A DNA stretch of 64,000 bases from Paraburkholderia caffeinitolerans (GTDB lineage Bacteria > Pseudomonadota > Gammaproteobacteria > Burkholderiales > Burkholderiaceae), in contig NZ_CADIKL010000003.1 in the NCBI RefSeq assembly GCF_902859945.1, forward strand, positions 124,001 to 188,000, read 5' to 3'. The translations under genes and the position numbers were made by a program. Position 1 is the first letter of the stretch; the number at the start of each line of letters is the position of its first letter. Positions 29,570-40,709 of this stretch are shown piece by piece. The notes beneath the pieces were generated by a model. The model made no database searches, was not told where the DNA came from, and saw only the letters and a program-made list of their open reading frames with translations.

Positions 29570-30604
29570 TCACGCGCGGCCCGAGGCCAGCGCCCGCGCG
29601 CATTCGGCAACGAGCGCCGGGCCGCGGTAGATGAAACCCGTATAGACCTGCACGAGAGAAGCGCCCGCGGCGATCTTCGCGCGTGCGTCCTCGCCCGAGA
29701 AGATGCCACCCACGCCGATGATCGGCACCTGCTCGCCGAGTTCGGCGCGCAGCTTGCGGATCACCTCGTTGGAAGCGTCGAACACCGGGCGGCCCGAGAG
29801 ACCGCCGGTTTCGCTTGCGTTGGGTAGCCCTTCGACGGCGGCGCGCGAAAGCGTCGTATTGGTCGCGATCACGCCTTCGATCTGGTGGCGCAGGAGCGTG
29901 TCGGCGATCTCCTTGATCTGCTCGTCGTCGAGGTCCGGCGCGATCTTCAGCGCGAGCGGCACGAGCTTGCCATGCATATCGGCGAGACGCTGCTGCTTGT
30001 CCTTGAGCGCGGCGAGCAGGGCGTCGAGTTCGCCGCCGCCCTGCAGTTGGCGCAGATTCTTCGTGTTCGGCGACGAGATGTTGATCGTCACGTAGCTCGC
30101 GAACGGATAGACGCGCTCGAGACAGAACAAGTAATCGTCGGCGGCGCGCTCGATCGGCGTGTCGGCGTTCTTGCCGATGTTCAGGCCGAGGATGCCGCGA
30201 TAGCGCGCAGCCTGCACGTTCTTCACGAACTGCTCGACGCCCTGGTTGTTGAAGCCCATCCGGTTGATGATGCCGCCGGCCTCGGGCAGGCGGAAAATGC
30301 GCGGCCGCGGATTGCCCGGCTGCGGACGCGGCGTGACCGTGCCCACTTCGATAAAGCCGAAGCCCAGCGCGGCGAATCCGTCGATGGCCGCGCCTTCCTT
30401 GTCGAGGCCCGCGGCGAGACCCACCGGATTGCGGAACGTGAGACCCATGACGGTGCGCGGCGAGTCGGGCACGCGCGGCGCGATGAGGCTTGCCATGCCC
30501 GTGCGGCCCGCAGCGCCGATCATGCGCAGGGAGAGGTGGTGGGCGTCTTCGGCGTCCATGCGGAAGAGCCGGTCGCGGACGAGCGGATAAAGGGTGCTGA
30601 ACAC
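29570..30604 (-). CDS. pyrD: Dihydroorotate dehydrogenase (quinone), class 2
   Basis: 344 residues. The N-terminal membrane-association helix ([20 protein letters not shown]) marks the quinone-dependent class 2 enzyme. The motif [18 protein letters not shown] carries the catalytic serine, and FMN-binding segments GVIATNTTL and [11 protein letters not shown] are intact. It oxidises dihydroorotate to orotate in pyrimidine synthesis at the inner membrane. Confidence 0.96.
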   Translation of the reverse strand: MFSTLYPLVRDRLFRMDAEDAHHLSLRMIGAAGRTGMASLIAPRVPDSPRTVMGLTFRNPVGLAAGLDKEGAAIDGFAALGFGFIEVGTVTPRPQPGNPRPRIFRLPEAGGIINRMGFNNQGVEQFVKNVQAARYRGILGLNIGKNADTPIERAADDYLFCLERVYPFASYVTINISSPNTKNLRQLQGGGELDALLAALKDKQQRLADMHGKLVPLALKIAPDLDDEQIKEIADTLLRHQIEGVIATNTTLSRAAVEGLPNASETGGLSGRPVFDASNEVIRKLRAELGEQVPIIGVGGIFSGEDARAKIAAGASLVQVYTGFIYRGPALVAECARALASGRA

Positions 30605-30758
30605 TGGAAAAAGGCGTGGGCGCCGGAAAAATGAGAACCCGTCATTTTAGCGACAAAGTCCGCGGCGCAGTTCACAACGCAGTTCACAACGCCATTCATC
30701 GCAAACAGCAGGGTGCCGGGCGCATGCACGGGAAGATCGCCGTGGCGCCGCTTGCGGG

Positions 30759-31538
30759 CTAGCTTTCGGCAGCTTCGCCAGTGGGCCCAAGCGCACACCA
30801 GACGCCGTCGAAGAGGCCTTCGAGCGGCTGAAAGCGGGCTTTATAGGCCATTTTCGGGCTCTCGCGAATCCAGTACCCGAGATAGACGTAGGGTAGTTGC
30901 AGACTGCGCGCCTGCTCGATTTGCCAGAGGATGTTGTAGGTGCCGTAGCTCGTGTGCGGGCTGTCGGGCTCGAAGAAGGTGTAGACCGAGGAGAGCCCGT
31001 CGCCGAGGATGTCGATCATGCTCACCATGCGCAGCGTGCCGGGCTCGTCGGGGCGCTGCGGATCGGGCTCGCGAAATTCCACGAGGCGCGAGTTGATCCG
31101 GCTTTGCAGCAGGAACTGCTCGTACTGGTCGCGGCTGTCGCGATCCATGCCGCCGCCCGCGTGCCGCGCCGACTGGTAGCGCATGTAAAGCGCGTAGTGT
31201 GCCTCGTCGTAATGGAGCGGAGCGACCGTCGCCACGAGTTCGCCATGGTGCTTCCAGGCGCGGCGCTGGGTGCGGTTAGGCGTGAAGCGCTCGACCGGCA
31301 CGCGCACCGGCACGCAGGCGCGGCAGCCGTCGCAGTACGGGCGATAGGTGAAGACACCCGAGCGGCGGAAGCCCGCCTTCACGAGATCGGTGTAGACGTC
31401 GGAGTTGATGAGATGGCTGGGCGTCGCCACTTGCGAGCGCGCGATGCGCCCCTCCAGATAGCTGCAGGGGTAGGGCGCCGTTGCATAGAATTGCAGCGCG
31501 GAAAGCGGTGAAAGCGGCAGCTCGTTCGGATGCGTCAC
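30759..31538 (-). CDS. bpt: Aspartate/glutamate leucyltransferase
   Basis: 259 residues. Bpt/ATE-family motif [18 protein letters not shown] with the N-terminal CPYxE-like segment [17 protein letters not shown]. It transfers leucine from tRNA to N-terminal Asp or Glu in the N-degron pathway. The next gene, aat, works in the same pathway, so the two form a functional pair. Confidence 0.94.
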   Translation of the reverse strand: MTHPNELPLSPLSALQFYATAPYPCSYLEGRIARSQVATPSHLINSDVYTDLVKAGFRRSGVFTYRPYCDGCRACVPVRVPVERFTPNRTQRRAWKHHGELVATVAPLHYDEAHYALYMRYQSARHAGGGMDRDSRDQYEQFLLQSRINSRLVEFREPDPQRPDEPGTLRMVSMIDILGDGLSSVYTFFEPDSPHTSYGTYNILWQIEQARSLQLPYVYLGYWIRESPKMAYKARFQPLEGLFDGVWCALGPTGEAAES

Positions 31539-31708
31539 GTTGGCAGCTCTCGTAGCGGTTCGGATCGTCGCGCAGCGCCACGCGCAGCGGATGCGACGTT
31601 TTCTCCTTGCATACTAACATTGACGCCTGACGGGCATCCATCGAATTACGCGCCGCCGTGCATGCCTGGCGGGCGTGAGCGTGCTTTGGCGCGTGCCTTC
31701 GAGTGGCC

Positions 31709-32473
31709 TTAGAGTACGGATACGGCGCTGTTGTCGGCGTGGTCCTGGCGGACCCAATCGGCGAGCACGCTTTTATCGAAACGCCAGCCGATCGCGCCTG
31801 CGCCCACCGTCGCGCGCACATGGGTGATGAACGCCTTGCGCCCGATTTCGCGCCCGCCTAGTGAGGCCAGATGGGTGGTGTTCTGCTGGCAGTCGATTAG
31901 CTCGACGCCGTTGCGGCGTAGATGCGCGACGAGTGCGGCGAGTGCGATCTTCGAGGCGTCGGTGATGGACGCGAACATCGATTCGCCGAAAAACATCTTG
32001 CCGAGCGAGACGCCATAGAGGCCGCCCACGCGCTGGCCGTCGAGCCACGCTTCGATGCTGTGCGCGTCGCCAATGCGATGCAGGCTCGAATAGGCATCGA
32101 TCACATCGGAGGTGATCCAGGTGCCGCGCTGGCCACGTCGCGGCGCGTTCGCGCAGGCGCGCATCACGGCGGCGAAATCGTTGTCGACGCGGATTTCCCA
32201 GGCGGGGTCGCGCAGCACGCGCTTGAGCGTTTTCTTGAGCGAGGGCGAGACCTTGAACTCGTCGGGGCGCAGGATCATGCGTGGATCGGGGCTCCACCAG
32301 AGCACGGGCTGGCCGTCCGAATACCACGGGAAAATGCCGTGCCGATAGGCGTCGACGAGGCGCGAAGGCAACAGGTCGGCGCTTGCGGCAAGCAGTCCCG
32401 GCGCGCCGCTCGACGCGCCAAGGGCGCGCTCGACAGGCGGGAACGGGTCGTCGGGCGAAAGCCAGGGCACCAT
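31709..32473 (-). CDS. aat: Leucyl/phenylalanyl-tRNA-protein transferase
   Basis: 254 residues. Signature segments [20 protein letters not shown] and [17 protein letters not shown] are intact. It adds Leu or Phe to N-terminal Arg/Lys for ClpSAP degradation. It lies upstream of bpt on the same strand and 14 bp after a Nudix gene. Confidence 0.95.
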   Translation of the reverse strand: MVPWLSPDDPFPPVERALGASSGAPGLLAASADLLPSRLVDAYRHGIFPWYSDGQPVLWWSPDPRMILRPDEFKVSPSLKKTLKRVLRDPAWEIRVDNDFAAVMRACANAPRRGQRGTWITSDVIDAYSSLHRIGDAHSIEAWLDGQRVGGLYGVSLGKMFFGESMFASITDASKIALAALVAHLRRNGVELIDCQQNTTHLASLGGREIGRKAFITHVRATVGAGAIGWRFDKSVLADWVRQDHADNSAVSVL

Positions 32474-32487
32474 CGCCGTAACGCCGG

Positions 32488-33039
32488 TCAGCCGTCGCGC
32501 AGGGAGCGCAGGACGTCGCCCGTGTGCAGGCCGTAGCTACCCGACTGGCGGTCGGCGAAGAAGAAACGCAGGGTCTGGCCAACGGTGGGGAACGCGATGT
32601 CGTCCCACGGGATTTCGTGTTCTTCGAAGAGGCGCACTTCGAGGCTCTCTTCGCCGGCTTCGATATCGAGGTCGAGCAGGCGTGCGAGATAGAACAGATG
32701 CACCTGATGCACGCGCGGCACGTTCAGCAGCGAGAAGAGATTCTGTACTTCGACGCGCGCGCCGGCCTCTTCCAGCGTTTCGCGCGCGGCGGCCTCGGAG
32801 GTCGTCTCGCCCATCTCCATGAAGCCCGCCGGCAGCGTCCAGTAGCCGTAGCGCGGCTCGATCGCGCGGCGGCACAGCAGCACCTTGTCTTCCCAGACGG
32901 GAACGGTGCCGACCACGTTACGCGGGTTCTGGTAGTGGATGGTGCCGCAGTGCGAGCAGACGTAGCGTTCGCGGTTGTCGCCGGGCGGAACGAGCAGGCT
33001 GACCGCCTGACCACAAGTCGAGCAGAATTTCATGGGCAC
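32488..33039 (-). CDS. Nudix hydrolase with N-terminal zinc ribbon
   Basis: 183 residues. The N-terminus has CSTCG and CSHCG pairs, a zinc ribbon as in NudC/YfcD-like proteins. The Nudix box is [20 protein letters not shown] followed by AG. It should hydrolyse a nucleoside diphosphate linked to another moiety. Likely co-transcribed with aat and bpt. Confidence 0.9.
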   Translation of the reverse strand: MPMKFCSTCGQAVSLLVPPGDNRERYVCSHCGTIHYQNPRNVVGTVPVWEDKVLLCRRAIEPRYGYWTLPAGFMEMGETTSEAAARETLEEAGARVEVQNLFSLLNVPRVHQVHLFYLARLLDLDIEAGEESLEVRLFEEHEIPWDDIAFPTVGQTLRFFFADRQSGSYGLHTGDVLRSLRDG

Positions 33040-33362
33040 GATAGGGGGATGGGTGATGCGAGTGTATCACCGCAGGGCGGGGCGACGGGAGCGGGCGCGG
33101 ATTCCCGGTATAGCGGGGCGCGTCTGCTGGTGTGCCGATGGGAAATCGGTCGATTTCAGCCGGGATTACCTCGAACAATGCGTCAGGCTTCATCCTTGGC
33201 ATGAGCAACCGGGCACACGATGCGCCAATGAAAAACCCCGACCGGGTACCCAGATCGGGGCTGTTTTTACGTCGGCGGCGGGAGAGGCTGACCATCTCAT
33301 TAATCCCGGCGCGAGGCCGGGCTTCTTTTCATGCTACGTGCGTAACCGGATGGGATGCCCGA
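33040..33362. other. Intergenic region with a hairpin
   Basis: About 320 bases without a supported gene. A stem formed by CCCCGA and TCGGGG near 33236-33262, followed by TTTTT, looks like a terminator. Nothing else was recognised. Confidence 0.45.
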
Positions 33363-33647
33363 TTAGCATTCGCCTTTCTTGGCGTGTCCGGGCGGGCAGT
33401 GCCAACCTTTGTCGTGGTGATGGTGCCGTTCCCAGTCGTCGCGGTCCCAGTAACGACGGCCATCCCAATAGCGGTCGCCATGCCAACCAGGCGTGACGAC
33501 GATAGCGGCGGGCGGTGGCGGCGCGACCACGACAGGGACGGGGGTACCCACGTTGATTCCCACGTTAACATCGGTCGCGTATGCCATGCTGGCCACGCCG
33601 ATAGAGGCGGCAGCAAGTGCCAAACAAACGAATGCTCGTTTCTTCAT
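33363..33647 (-). CDS. Small secreted histidine/tryptophan-rich protein
   Basis: 94 residues from ATG 33647. The signal peptide MKKRAFVCLALAAASIGVAS is followed by a proline/valine-rich segment and a tail with tandem YWDGRRYWDRDDWERHHHH. The tail has histidines and two cysteines and could bind metal, but no domain is recognised. An upstream ATG at 33662 is also possible. Similar short proteins are frequent in Burkholderia. Confidence 0.7.
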   Translation of the reverse strand: MKKRAFVCLALAAASIGVASMAYATDVNVGINVGTPVPVVVAPPPPAAIVVTPGWHGDRYWDGRRYWDRDDWERHHHHDKGWHCPPGHAKKGEC

Positions 33648-33696
33648 GGAACGGTCCCCCAATATTGCCCGTGTTCGGGACAGATTTCGCTGGACA

Positions 33697-33721
33697 ACAA
33701 AAAACCCGCCGAAGCGGGTTT
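33697..33721 (-). terminator. Terminator downstream of tRNA-fMet
   Basis: AACCCGC, a CGAA loop and GCGGGTT, followed on the minus strand by a run of T. It lies downstream of the minus-strand tRNA. Confidence 0.7.
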
Positions 33722-33766
33722 GATGGCACGACGATTTTTTCGCAAAGCCTCGAACATGAACAGGCT

Positions 33767-33844
<78 letters not shown>

Positions 33845-34064
33845 TCCGTCAGAGAAAAAGATTATAGGGCAAATCTCGCCGCGGCGCAACAACAATTAAC
33901 GAATAACCTTCTGACCGATTGCAGAACGATTGCGGACAGGGCGGGCGAGGCTGCACCCGGGCCGTTTGCGCAGGGCGCCAGGCTAGAATCGTGTGCCCGG
34001 TTGCCGCAGCAGAAGTCGCGCGCCGCCCAACCTTTTCGCCCCTGACTCAGCCTCATCACCTCTC

Positions 34065-34562
34065 ATGGACATCGCCCTCGATCTGCAATCGATAGCCGCG
34101 CAGGAAAACGCGCTGGTGTTCCCCCGTTTCGACGCCGATCGCGCCTGGCAACTCGGCGCTTCGTTGCGTGAGCTTGCTGTTGCGCGTTCGCACGCGGTTG
34201 TCATTGACGTGCGCACCTTTGGTTTGCCACTGTTCTTCTGCGCGCTTGCCGGCGCGACGCCCGAAAACGTCGAGTGGGCGCGCCGCAAGTCTCGCGTGGT
34301 TGAGCATTTCCGGCGTAGTTCGTACGCAATCGGCCTGCGCGTGCAGCAGTCGGGCTCTTCGCTCGCCGAGAAAAACGGCTTGCCCGTGGCCGATTACGCC
34401 ACGCACGGCGGCGCATTTCCACTGACCGTCGCGGGCGCCGGCGTGATCGGCTCGGTGACGGTTTCGGGCCTGCCGCAGCGCGCCGATCACGAACTCGTGG
34501 TCGAGGCGCTGTGCGCGCATCTCGGCGCCGACTACAGCAAGCTCGCGCTTGCGAAGGCGTGA
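34065..34562 (+). CDS. UPF0303/GlcG-HbpS-like heme-degrading domain protein
   Basis: 165 residues from ATG 34065. The fold pattern [20 protein letters not shown], then a glycine-rich [20 protein letters not shown] and [13 protein letters not shown], matches the GlcG/HbpS family (UPF0303). The family has been linked to heme or cofactor binding, but its role is not settled. It precedes an SMR gene by four bases. Confidence 0.75.
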   Translation: MDIALDLQSIAAQENALVFPRFDADRAWQLGASLRELAVARSHAVVIDVRTFGLPLFFCALAGATPENVEWARRKSRVVEHFRRSSYAIGLRVQQSGSSLAEKNGLPVADYATHGGAFPLTVAGAGVIGSVTVSGLPQRADHELVVEALCAHLGADYSKLALAKA

Positions 34563-34566
34563 CGCG

Positions 34567-34905
34567 ATGCGCATGTCTCCCTGGCTCTTTCTCATCATCG
34601 CCATCGTCGCCGAAGTCATTGCCACGTCCGCGCTGCGCGCTTCGGAGGGTTTTTCGCGGCTCGTGCCATCGGCGGTGGTAGTCGCCGGTTATGGCGTCGC
34701 GTTTTACTGTCTCTCGCTCACGCTCAAGAATCTGCCCGTGGGCGTGGTCTACGCCGTCTGGTCCGGCGTGGGCATCGTGCTCATCACGCTCGTCGCGATG
34801 GTGCTCTACAAGCAGGTGCCCGATCTGCCCGCGGTGCTCGGACTCGGGCTCATCGTGTCCGGTGTGGTCGTGCTGAATCTGTTTTCAAAAATGCAGGCTC
34901 ACTAA
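34567..34905 (+). CDS. Small multidrug resistance (SMR) efflux protein
   Basis: 112 residues with four membrane segments. The glutamate in the first helix ([14 protein letters not shown]) is the proton/substrate residue of EmrE-like carriers. The signature [15 protein letters not shown] is present. It should export cationic compounds or guanidinium; which one cannot be told. Confidence 0.88.
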   Translation: MRMSPWLFLIIAIVAEVIATSALRASEGFSRLVPSAVVVAGYGVAFYCLSLTLKNLPVGVVYAVWSGVGIVLITLVAMVLYKQVPDLPAVLGLGLIVSGVVVLNLFSKMQAH

Positions 34906-34946
34906 GCCCGCACTGCGAGCCCGCACTGCGGCCACACCGAGGTCAT

Positions 34947-35159
34947 TCAGTATTCAGGCGGCACGATGCGGATGCCGCTGCTCGCGATGGTCTCGCGGCT
35001 ACGTTCGCCTTCGGGCGTGGCCGCGTCTTCCCACAGGCTGATCGCGCGCGAGACCTCGATGCCGTTTTCCTGCGCGTAAGTGAACCAGCGGCTCGCGGCC
35101 TGCGGCTCCGGTATTTCGCGGTTTTGTTCGAAGTATTGGCCTCTCAGGTGCGATTCCAT
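34947..35159 (-). CDS. Hypothetical protein, 70 aa
   Basis: ATG 35159 with AGGAG upstream. The product starts MESHLRGQYFEQNREIPEPQ and is charged and soluble, with no recognised domain. Function unknown. Confidence 0.6.
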   Translation of the reverse strand: MESHLRGQYFEQNREIPEPQAASRWFTYAQENGIEVSRAISLWEDAATPEGERSRETIASSGIRIVPPEY

Positions 35160-35418
35160 AGTTCTCCTGCGTTGAACGGGGCTGGCGCTCTGCTTTATGC
35201 AAGGCCGCGCTTGCAATAGTGAAAGGGTTGTATGGCGCGCTTTTCTCGCGTGCCGGGCATGTTCCAATGCTGCAGGTTCCATGCCCATTCGTCTAGCGTT
35301 TGCACGGCGCCCGATGTCGCGTATCGGTCCTGTCGCGGCGTGCAGCGAGTAACATGGGATGCGATCTCGCCTCCCGCCGGCGCGGGTTTTCTTCTGCAGA
35401 TTTTCAACGGGGCTGGAC

Positions 35419-35703
35419 ATGGATATCCGTTTCCCTTCCGAGGCGCCGTCCTGGCATGATGCGACTCTCACCGTGGGATTTCCGGCGCTGGTGGACGGTG
35501 CGCGCGTGCCCTGCACGATCTCCGTCGAGGCGCTCGAAGATCATTTCGGTGCGCTGTCCGCTGGACGCGAGGCGTGGATGCAGGCGTTCGATGCGGGACG
35601 CACCCGCATCGAGGCTGTCGCGCGTACGCATCTGGAACTCAGCAACGGCACGCCGGTACTGCTCAAAAGCGGCCATTTCCCGCCGGGCCGTCTGTTTTCC
35701 TGA
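35419..35703 (+). CDS. DUF1488-family protein
   Basis: 94 residues from ATG 35419. The pattern TVGFPALVDGARVPCTISVEALEDHFGA and the length fit DUF1488, a small family of unknown function common in Burkholderia. It precedes a TetR regulator on the same strand. Confidence 0.7.
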   Translation: MDIRFPSEAPSWHDATLTVGFPALVDGARVPCTISVEALEDHFGALSAGREAWMQAFDAGRTRIEAVARTHLELSNGTPVLLKSGHFPPGRLFS

Positions 35704-35772
35704 CGACGCTGCGCGTACCCGCGCCGCACGAGTTCGGCGCGATGGTTCGATAATCGCGCCCAGGCTGTTCTC

Positions 35773-36504
35773 ATGAACACCGCTGAACCCAAAGATCCCG
35801 ACGCCACCGCGTTTCGCGTGGCACTGCGCGCGCGCATACTCGATGCCGCGCGACGCATCGTGACGCGTGACGGGCTTCATGCGCTTTCGATGCGCAAGCT
35901 TGCCGAGGCGATCGGCTATTCGCCGGCTTCGCTTTACCTCCATTTCGACAGCCGCGATGAGATTGCCCGCGCGTTGGGACGCGAGAGCTTTGCACAGTTG
36001 CTTGCGCATCTCGAACCATGCGCGCAGATCCGCGACCCGTGGGAGCGGCTTCATGCGCTGGCGCATGCCTATGTCGCATTTGGGCGCGCGCATCAGGAGG
36101 CTTACCGGCTCATGTATATGGAGCCGGGAGAGGGTGGCCGTTCTAGGGCGCACGGGGCGGGCCGGGCGCAAACGCGGGAGGCAAGCGAACCGCCGGCGCT
36201 TGGCGAACCGGGCGATGCGCTGCCTTGCGAGGAGGCCGCACGCGTAGCGGATTTGTTTGCCGATGCGCTGGAAGCGCTTGCGAACGCGGGGCATTTGCGC
36301 AGCGGCGCGCAAGGCGAGCCTGCGCTGCTCGCACGCGCGTTATGGGCGATGCTCCATGGCGTGGTGATGTTTTCGCTGATCGGGCCGGGGTTCGCGCGTG
36401 AAGCGTCGTTGGCGCCGATCGTCGACGCCGGGCTCGGTGGCTGGCTTGGCGGTTCGCTGCCACCGGCTCGTGCAGCGGAGAAAGCGCAGGAGGGCCCGTC
36501 GTGA
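35773..36504 (+). CDS. TetR-family transcriptional regulator
   Basis: 243 residues. The N-terminal helix-turn-helix is RILDAARRIVTRDGLHALSM followed by RKLAEAIGYSPASLYLHFDS. The C-terminal helical half (TetR_C) has an alanine/glycine-rich insertion around 120-150. It is followed by an enoyl-CoA hydratase-family gene that it may control. Confidence 0.88.
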   Translation: MNTAEPKDPDATAFRVALRARILDAARRIVTRDGLHALSMRKLAEAIGYSPASLYLHFDSRDEIARALGRESFAQLLAHLEPCAQIRDPWERLHALAHAYVAFGRAHQEAYRLMYMEPGEGGRSRAHGAGRAQTREASEPPALGEPGDALPCEEAARVADLFADALEALANAGHLRSGAQGEPALLARALWAMLHGVVMFSLIGPGFAREASLAPIVDAGLGGWLGGSLPPARAAEKAQEGPS

Positions 36505-36603
36505 TAGCCTCGCTGGGCGCGGTTAGCTGAGGGCGTGAGCATGGCGCGCGCTGTCGCAGATCGCATTTTTTCATCGTGCTTTCATCCTGATCGATCGATT
36601 GCC

Positions 36604-37761
36604 ATGTCACAGGAAGTCACCGCAAGCGCCTTTGCCGCCGATGCAGCGCAGTACGTGCTCACGCAGGTCGAGAACCGCATCGGCTTCATCGAGCTCGATC
36701 GCCCGCAGGCGCTCAACGCGCTGTCCACGGCGATGATTCGCTCGATGCAGGCCGCGCTCGACGCCTGGCGCGACGACCCCGAAGTGCTCGCCGTGATCGT
36801 GCACACGCGTCATCCGCGCGCATTCTGTGCGGGCGGTGACATCCGCTTTCTCCATGAGTCGTTCCGCGCTGGCGATCAGGATGCGCTTGATACGTTTTTT
36901 ATCGAGGAATACCGGCTGAATCATGCAATATTCAGTTATCCGAAACCTTATATCGCGCTGCTGAATGGCGTTGTAATGGGCGGCGGTATGGGGATTTCGC
37001 AGGGCGCGCATCGCACCGGCGGACTGCGCGTGGTGGGCAGCACGACACGCATGGCGATGCCGGAGACGCGCATTGGGATCTTTCCCGACGTCGGCATGAG
37101 CTGGTTCCTCGCGCGCACGCCGGGTGCGCTCGGGCGCTATCTCGCCGTGACCGGAGAGACGATCGATGCAGACAGCGCGCTATACGCCGGTCTTGCCGAT
37201 GTGTTCATCGACGAATCGGCGCGGCCCGCGCTGCTCGATGCACTGCTGACCGAGCCGTTCGCAACGGGCGAGGAAATCGTCGAACGGATTCGCGGCGCTG
37301 CCGCTTCGAGCGAGGCGGTGCAGCGCGGTGTAGCGTGCTCCGCGCTGGCCGTTGCGCGCGCATGGATCGATCAGCATTTTTCTCGGCCCTCAGTGGCGGC
37401 GATTCTGGCGTCGCTGGAGAGCGTGAAGCGCGATGCGAAGGATGCGCAAAGCGACTGGGCCGAGCAGATCGTGGGGGTATTGCGCGAGCGCTCGCCATTG
37501 TCGATGGCGGTGTCGCTAGAGGCGGTGTCGATGGCGGAAGGTTCGATGGCCGATGTGTTGCGCCGCGATCTCGATCTCACGCGGTCGAGCTTTGCCTTGG
37601 GCGACGCGATGGAAGGCATACGCGCGCGCATTATCGACAAGGACAATGATCCGCACTGGCGTTTCGCGCGTATCGAGGATGTGCCGCCCGCCGACGTGCA
37701 GGCGATGTTCAAGAGCCCTTGGGATGCGGCCGGGCATCCGCTGAGGGCGCTGCCGGATTAG
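36604..37761 (+). CDS. Enoyl-CoA hydratase/isomerase family, 3-hydroxyisobutyryl-CoA hydrolase-like
   Basis: 385 residues from ATG 36604. The crotonase core is shown by RPQALNALSTAM, AFCAGGDIRFLHES and GVVMGGGMGISQG. The motif MPETRIGIFPDVGMSWFLAR and the long C-terminal half are typical of 3-hydroxyisobutyryl-CoA hydrolases of valine catabolism. Hydrolase rather than hydratase is likely. An upstream in-frame ATG at 36535 is less likely. Confidence 0.85.
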   Translation: MSQEVTASAFAADAAQYVLTQVENRIGFIELDRPQALNALSTAMIRSMQAALDAWRDDPEVLAVIVHTRHPRAFCAGGDIRFLHESFRAGDQDALDTFFIEEYRLNHAIFSYPKPYIALLNGVVMGGGMGISQGAHRTGGLRVVGSTTRMAMPETRIGIFPDVGMSWFLARTPGALGRYLAVTGETIDADSALYAGLADVFIDESARPALLDALLTEPFATGEEIVERIRGAAASSEAVQRGVACSALAVARAWIDQHFSRPSVAAILASLESVKRDAKDAQSDWAEQIVGVLRERSPLSMAVSLEAVSMAEGSMADVLRRDLDLTRSSFALGDAMEGIRARIIDKDNDPHWRFARIEDVPPADVQAMFKSPWDAAGHPLRALPD

Positions 37762-37823
37762 ATCTGCTCCGGTGGGTACTGCGCGCGGTGCACCTGCATC
37801 TTGCGCCGCGCACGTGAGCCGGC

Positions 37824-38249
37824 TCAGTCTTCGCTGGTTTCGCTCATGAAAGCGCGCATGAACACGAGTGCGCCCCAGCCCCAGACCGCATTCGACGCAA
37901 AGCCCATGGCGACGCGAGGCAGCATGTTGCCGCTCGGCCAGATGCCGCGCAGCGGATCGACCACGAACAGCATCGCGGCAGTGAGCACGATGCCGCCGAA
38001 CACGAACGCCGGCACCCACGGCGCGGGGCGCGACGGCGAGATGCGCAGCAGCCACGTCATCGGGATGGCCCACAGCGCGCTCCAGATTGCATTGACGAGG
38101 AATTCGGGCAGGCCGACAGGTGCGAACGGCTCGGTGGAGAAGCCGGCGGCGTCGATGACTTGCGCCGCGTGCAGCAGCGCGAGTGTTGCCTCGCGAAAGA
38201 ACAGTGAGGCCAGAAAGCCGGATACGAACGGCAAAATCAGTTTTTGCAT
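37824..38249 (-). CDS. Integral membrane protein, 141 aa
   Basis: Four hydrophobic segments (for example LILPFVSGFLASLFF and ALWAIPMTWLLRI), ending in FMRAFMSETSED. It has no recognised family beyond small proteobacterial membrane proteins. It is divergent from the ssu cluster. Confidence 0.7.
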   Translation of the reverse strand: MQKLILPFVSGFLASLFFREATLALLHAAQVIDAAGFSTEPFAPVGLPEFLVNAIWSALWAIPMTWLLRISPSRPAPWVPAFVFGGIVLTAAMLFVVDPLRGIWPSGNMLPRVAMGFASNAVWGWGALVFMRAFMSETSED

Positions 38250-38610
38250 GAGGAGGCGCGAGGATTGCGTGGCGAGGACCGCGCATGCCTGAAATGAAAA
38301 GGCGTAAAAGCGCGGCCGGCCGGATTATTGTCGATGTGTGGGCCATTATATCGGCGCGCCGCGCCTGTGATTGCACCGGCGTATGTTAAAGCGTCGCGTA
38401 AAGCACGAAATTGGAAAACCTAAGCTAAAAAAAATCGTTCAAAACGCTTAGGGCGATCCCTAGACTGGGTCTCCATGAAGACGGCGCCACCGTTGTGACC
38501 CCGCCGATGTAATCGACTCTGCCGGCCTCGCCGGTGTTTCGGTCCTTGCAATCGCATGGGCCGCGCCCCGAATTTCCGTTTCACGGCTCGAACAAAAGCA
38601 GGAGCAATGC
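38250..38610. other. Upstream region of the sulfonate cluster
   Basis: About 360 bases. An AT-rich tract (38390-38450) with a run of eight A probably holds the ssu promoter. No gene seen. It separates the divergent membrane protein and ssuD. Confidence 0.45.
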
Positions 38611-39768
38611 ATGAATGTGTTCTGGTTCATCCCGACCCATGGCGACAGCCGTTATCTGGGTACGGCCGAAGGCGCACGCGCCGCTGATCTCGCCTATTTC
38701 CAGCAGGTGGCTGTCGCGGCCGATACGCTCGGTTACGAAGGCGTTCTGCTGCCGACGGGCCGTTCATGCGAAGACGCGTGGGTTGTGGCATCGAGTCTGA
38801 TTGCCGTGACGCGGCGCCTGAAGTTCCTCGTCGCGATTCGCCCGGGTCTTTCGTCGCCGGCGCTGTCCGCGCGCATGGCTGCGACTTTCGATCGCCTTTC
38901 GAACGGACGCTTGCTCGTCAACGTCGTGACGGGAGGCGACGCCGCCGAACTCGAAGGCGACGGGGTGTTCGTCGATCACGACACGCGCTATGAAATCACC
39001 GACGAATTCCTGCATATCTGGCGCAAGCTGCTGGCCGCTTCGCATACGAATGAATCTATCGATTTCGAAGGCAAGCACCTGAGTTCGAAGGGGGGCAGGG
39101 CGCTTTATCCGCCGGTGCAGCATCCGCATCCGCCGTTGTGGTTCGGCGGCTCGTCGCCGGCTGCGCACGACATGGCGGGCGCGCACATCGATACTTATTT
39201 GACGTGGGGCGAGCCGCCCGAGGCCGTCGCAAAGAAGATCGCCGATATCCGCGCACGGGCCGAGCGACATGGCCGCAAGATCCGCTTCGGCATTCGCATG
39301 CACGTGATCGTGCGCGAGACCGAAGAAGAAGCGTGGGCAGCAGCGGAGCGCCTCATCAGCCGTCTCGACGACGACACCATTGCGCGGGCCCAGTCCGCGT
39401 TCAACAAGATGGACTCCGAAGGCCAGCGCCGCATGGCTGCGCTGCACGGCGGCAAGCGCGGCACCCGCAAGGAACTGGAGGTGTATCCGAACCTGTGGGC
39501 GGGCGTGGGCCTCGTGCGCGGCGGCGCGGGCACCGCGCTGGTCGGCAATCCGGAACAGGTTGCGGAGCGCATGAAGGAGTACGCGCAACTGGGTATCGAG
39601 ACCTTCATTCTTTCTGGCTACCCTCATCTTGAGGAATCCTACCGTTTTGCCGAGCTGGTGTTCCCGCTCTTGCCGGGGCGTCGTACGAAGACGTCCGATG
39701 GTCCAGTCTCCGGTCCGTTCGGTGAGGTGGTCGGCAATCAGTATCTGCCGAAGGTGAGCCAGAGCTGA
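38611..39768 (+). CDS. ssuD: FMNH2-dependent alkanesulfonate monooxygenase
   Basis: 385 residues. It opens [20 protein letters not shown] and has the luciferase-like TIM-barrel motifs [20 protein letters not shown] and [17 protein letters not shown]. It releases sulfite and aldehyde from alkanesulfonates using reduced flavin. The flavin reductase SsuE is not next to it. It is the first gene of an ssuD-C-B-TOBE cluster. Confidence 0.94.
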   Translation: MNVFWFIPTHGDSRYLGTAEGARAADLAYFQQVAVAADTLGYEGVLLPTGRSCEDAWVVASSLIAVTRRLKFLVAIRPGLSSPALSARMAATFDRLSNGRLLVNVVTGGDAAELEGDGVFVDHDTRYEITDEFLHIWRKLLAASHTNESIDFEGKHLSSKGGRALYPPVQHPHPPLWFGGSSPAAHDMAGAHIDTYLTWGEPPEAVAKKIADIRARAERHGRKIRFGIRMHVIVRETEEEAWAAAERLISRLDDDTIARAQSAFNKMDSEGQRRMAALHGGKRGTRKELEVYPNLWAGVGLVRGGAGTALVGNPEQVAERMKEYAQLGIETFILSGYPHLEESYRFAELVFPLLPGRRTKTSDGPVSGPFGEVVGNQYLPKVSQS

Positions 39769-39860
39769 TCCGCAATCAATAGCGCGTCAGGCCGCCGAGT
39801 GGCGACACCCGCGGATGCCTCATCGCTCGAACCGCGCAATATGATAAGGATGACATATCG

Positions 39861-40709
39861 ATGAATCAATCCGCCGTGACTGCCGCTGGAGCGGCCGTAG
39901 CCCCACGTAGCGGGCGGCCACTCGCCTTCGTCGGGCGCAAGGCGTTCGCCCGCATTGCTCCCTGGCTCGTGCCGCTCGCGATTCTCGCCGCATGGGAACT
40001 GGCCGCCCGCAGCGGCGCGCTTTCCACACGCGTGCTGCCCGAACCGCTCGCGGTCGTGAAGGCCGCCTGGTCGCTCATCGAATCGGGCGAGATGCTGCAG
40101 GACGTGCGCGTGAGCACGTGGCGCGCGATTTCGGGTTTCGCGATTGGCGGCAGCATCGGTCTCGTGCTCGGTCTTGCCACTGGGCTCTTCAAGCCCGCTG
40201 AAACCGCGCTCGACTCGACCATCCAGATGATCCGCAATATTCCTGCGCTCGCGATGATTCCGCTCGTGATCCTTTGGTTCGGTATCGAGGAGCAGGCGAA
40301 GGTGTTTCTCGTCGCGCTCGGCGTGTTCTTCCCGGTGTATGTGAATACCTTTCACGGCATTCGCTCGGTGGACGCGAACCTCATCGAGATGGCGCGCAGC
40401 TACGGCCTCAGAGGTTTTGCGCTCTATCGCGAGGTGATTTTGCCGGGCGCGCTGCCGTCGATTCTCGTGGGCGTGCGTTTCGCGCTCGGGCTGATGTGGG
40501 TGACGCTGATCGTTGCAGAAACGATTTCCGCGCAGTCGGGCATCGGCTACATGACGATGAACGCGCGCGAATTTCTTCAGACCGATGTGGTGGTGGTTGG
40601 CATTCTTCTGTATGCCGCGCTGGGCAAACTCGCCGACTGGCTCGCCAAATGGCTCGAGCGCGTCGCGCTGCGCTGGCACCCCGCCTATCAACAAGGGAGC
40701 GATGCATGA
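39861..40709 (+). CDS. ssuC: Aliphatic sulfonate ABC transporter permease
   Basis: 282 residues, six or so membrane helices, with the motif [24 protein letters not shown] (EAA loop) that docks on the ATPase. The stop overlaps the SsuB start (ATGA). It imports sulfonates with SsuB and a binding protein not seen in this window. Confidence 0.93.
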   Translation: MNQSAVTAAGAAVAPRSGRPLAFVGRKAFARIAPWLVPLAILAAWELAARSGALSTRVLPEPLAVVKAAWSLIESGEMLQDVRVSTWRAISGFAIGGSIGLVLGLATGLFKPAETALDSTIQMIRNIPALAMIPLVILWFGIEEQAKVFLVALGVFFPVYVNTFHGIRSVDANLIEMARSYGLRGFALYREVILPGALPSILVGVRFALGLMWVTLIVAETISAQSGIGYMTMNAREFLQTDVVVVGILLYAALGKLADWLAKWLERVALRWHPAYQQGSDA

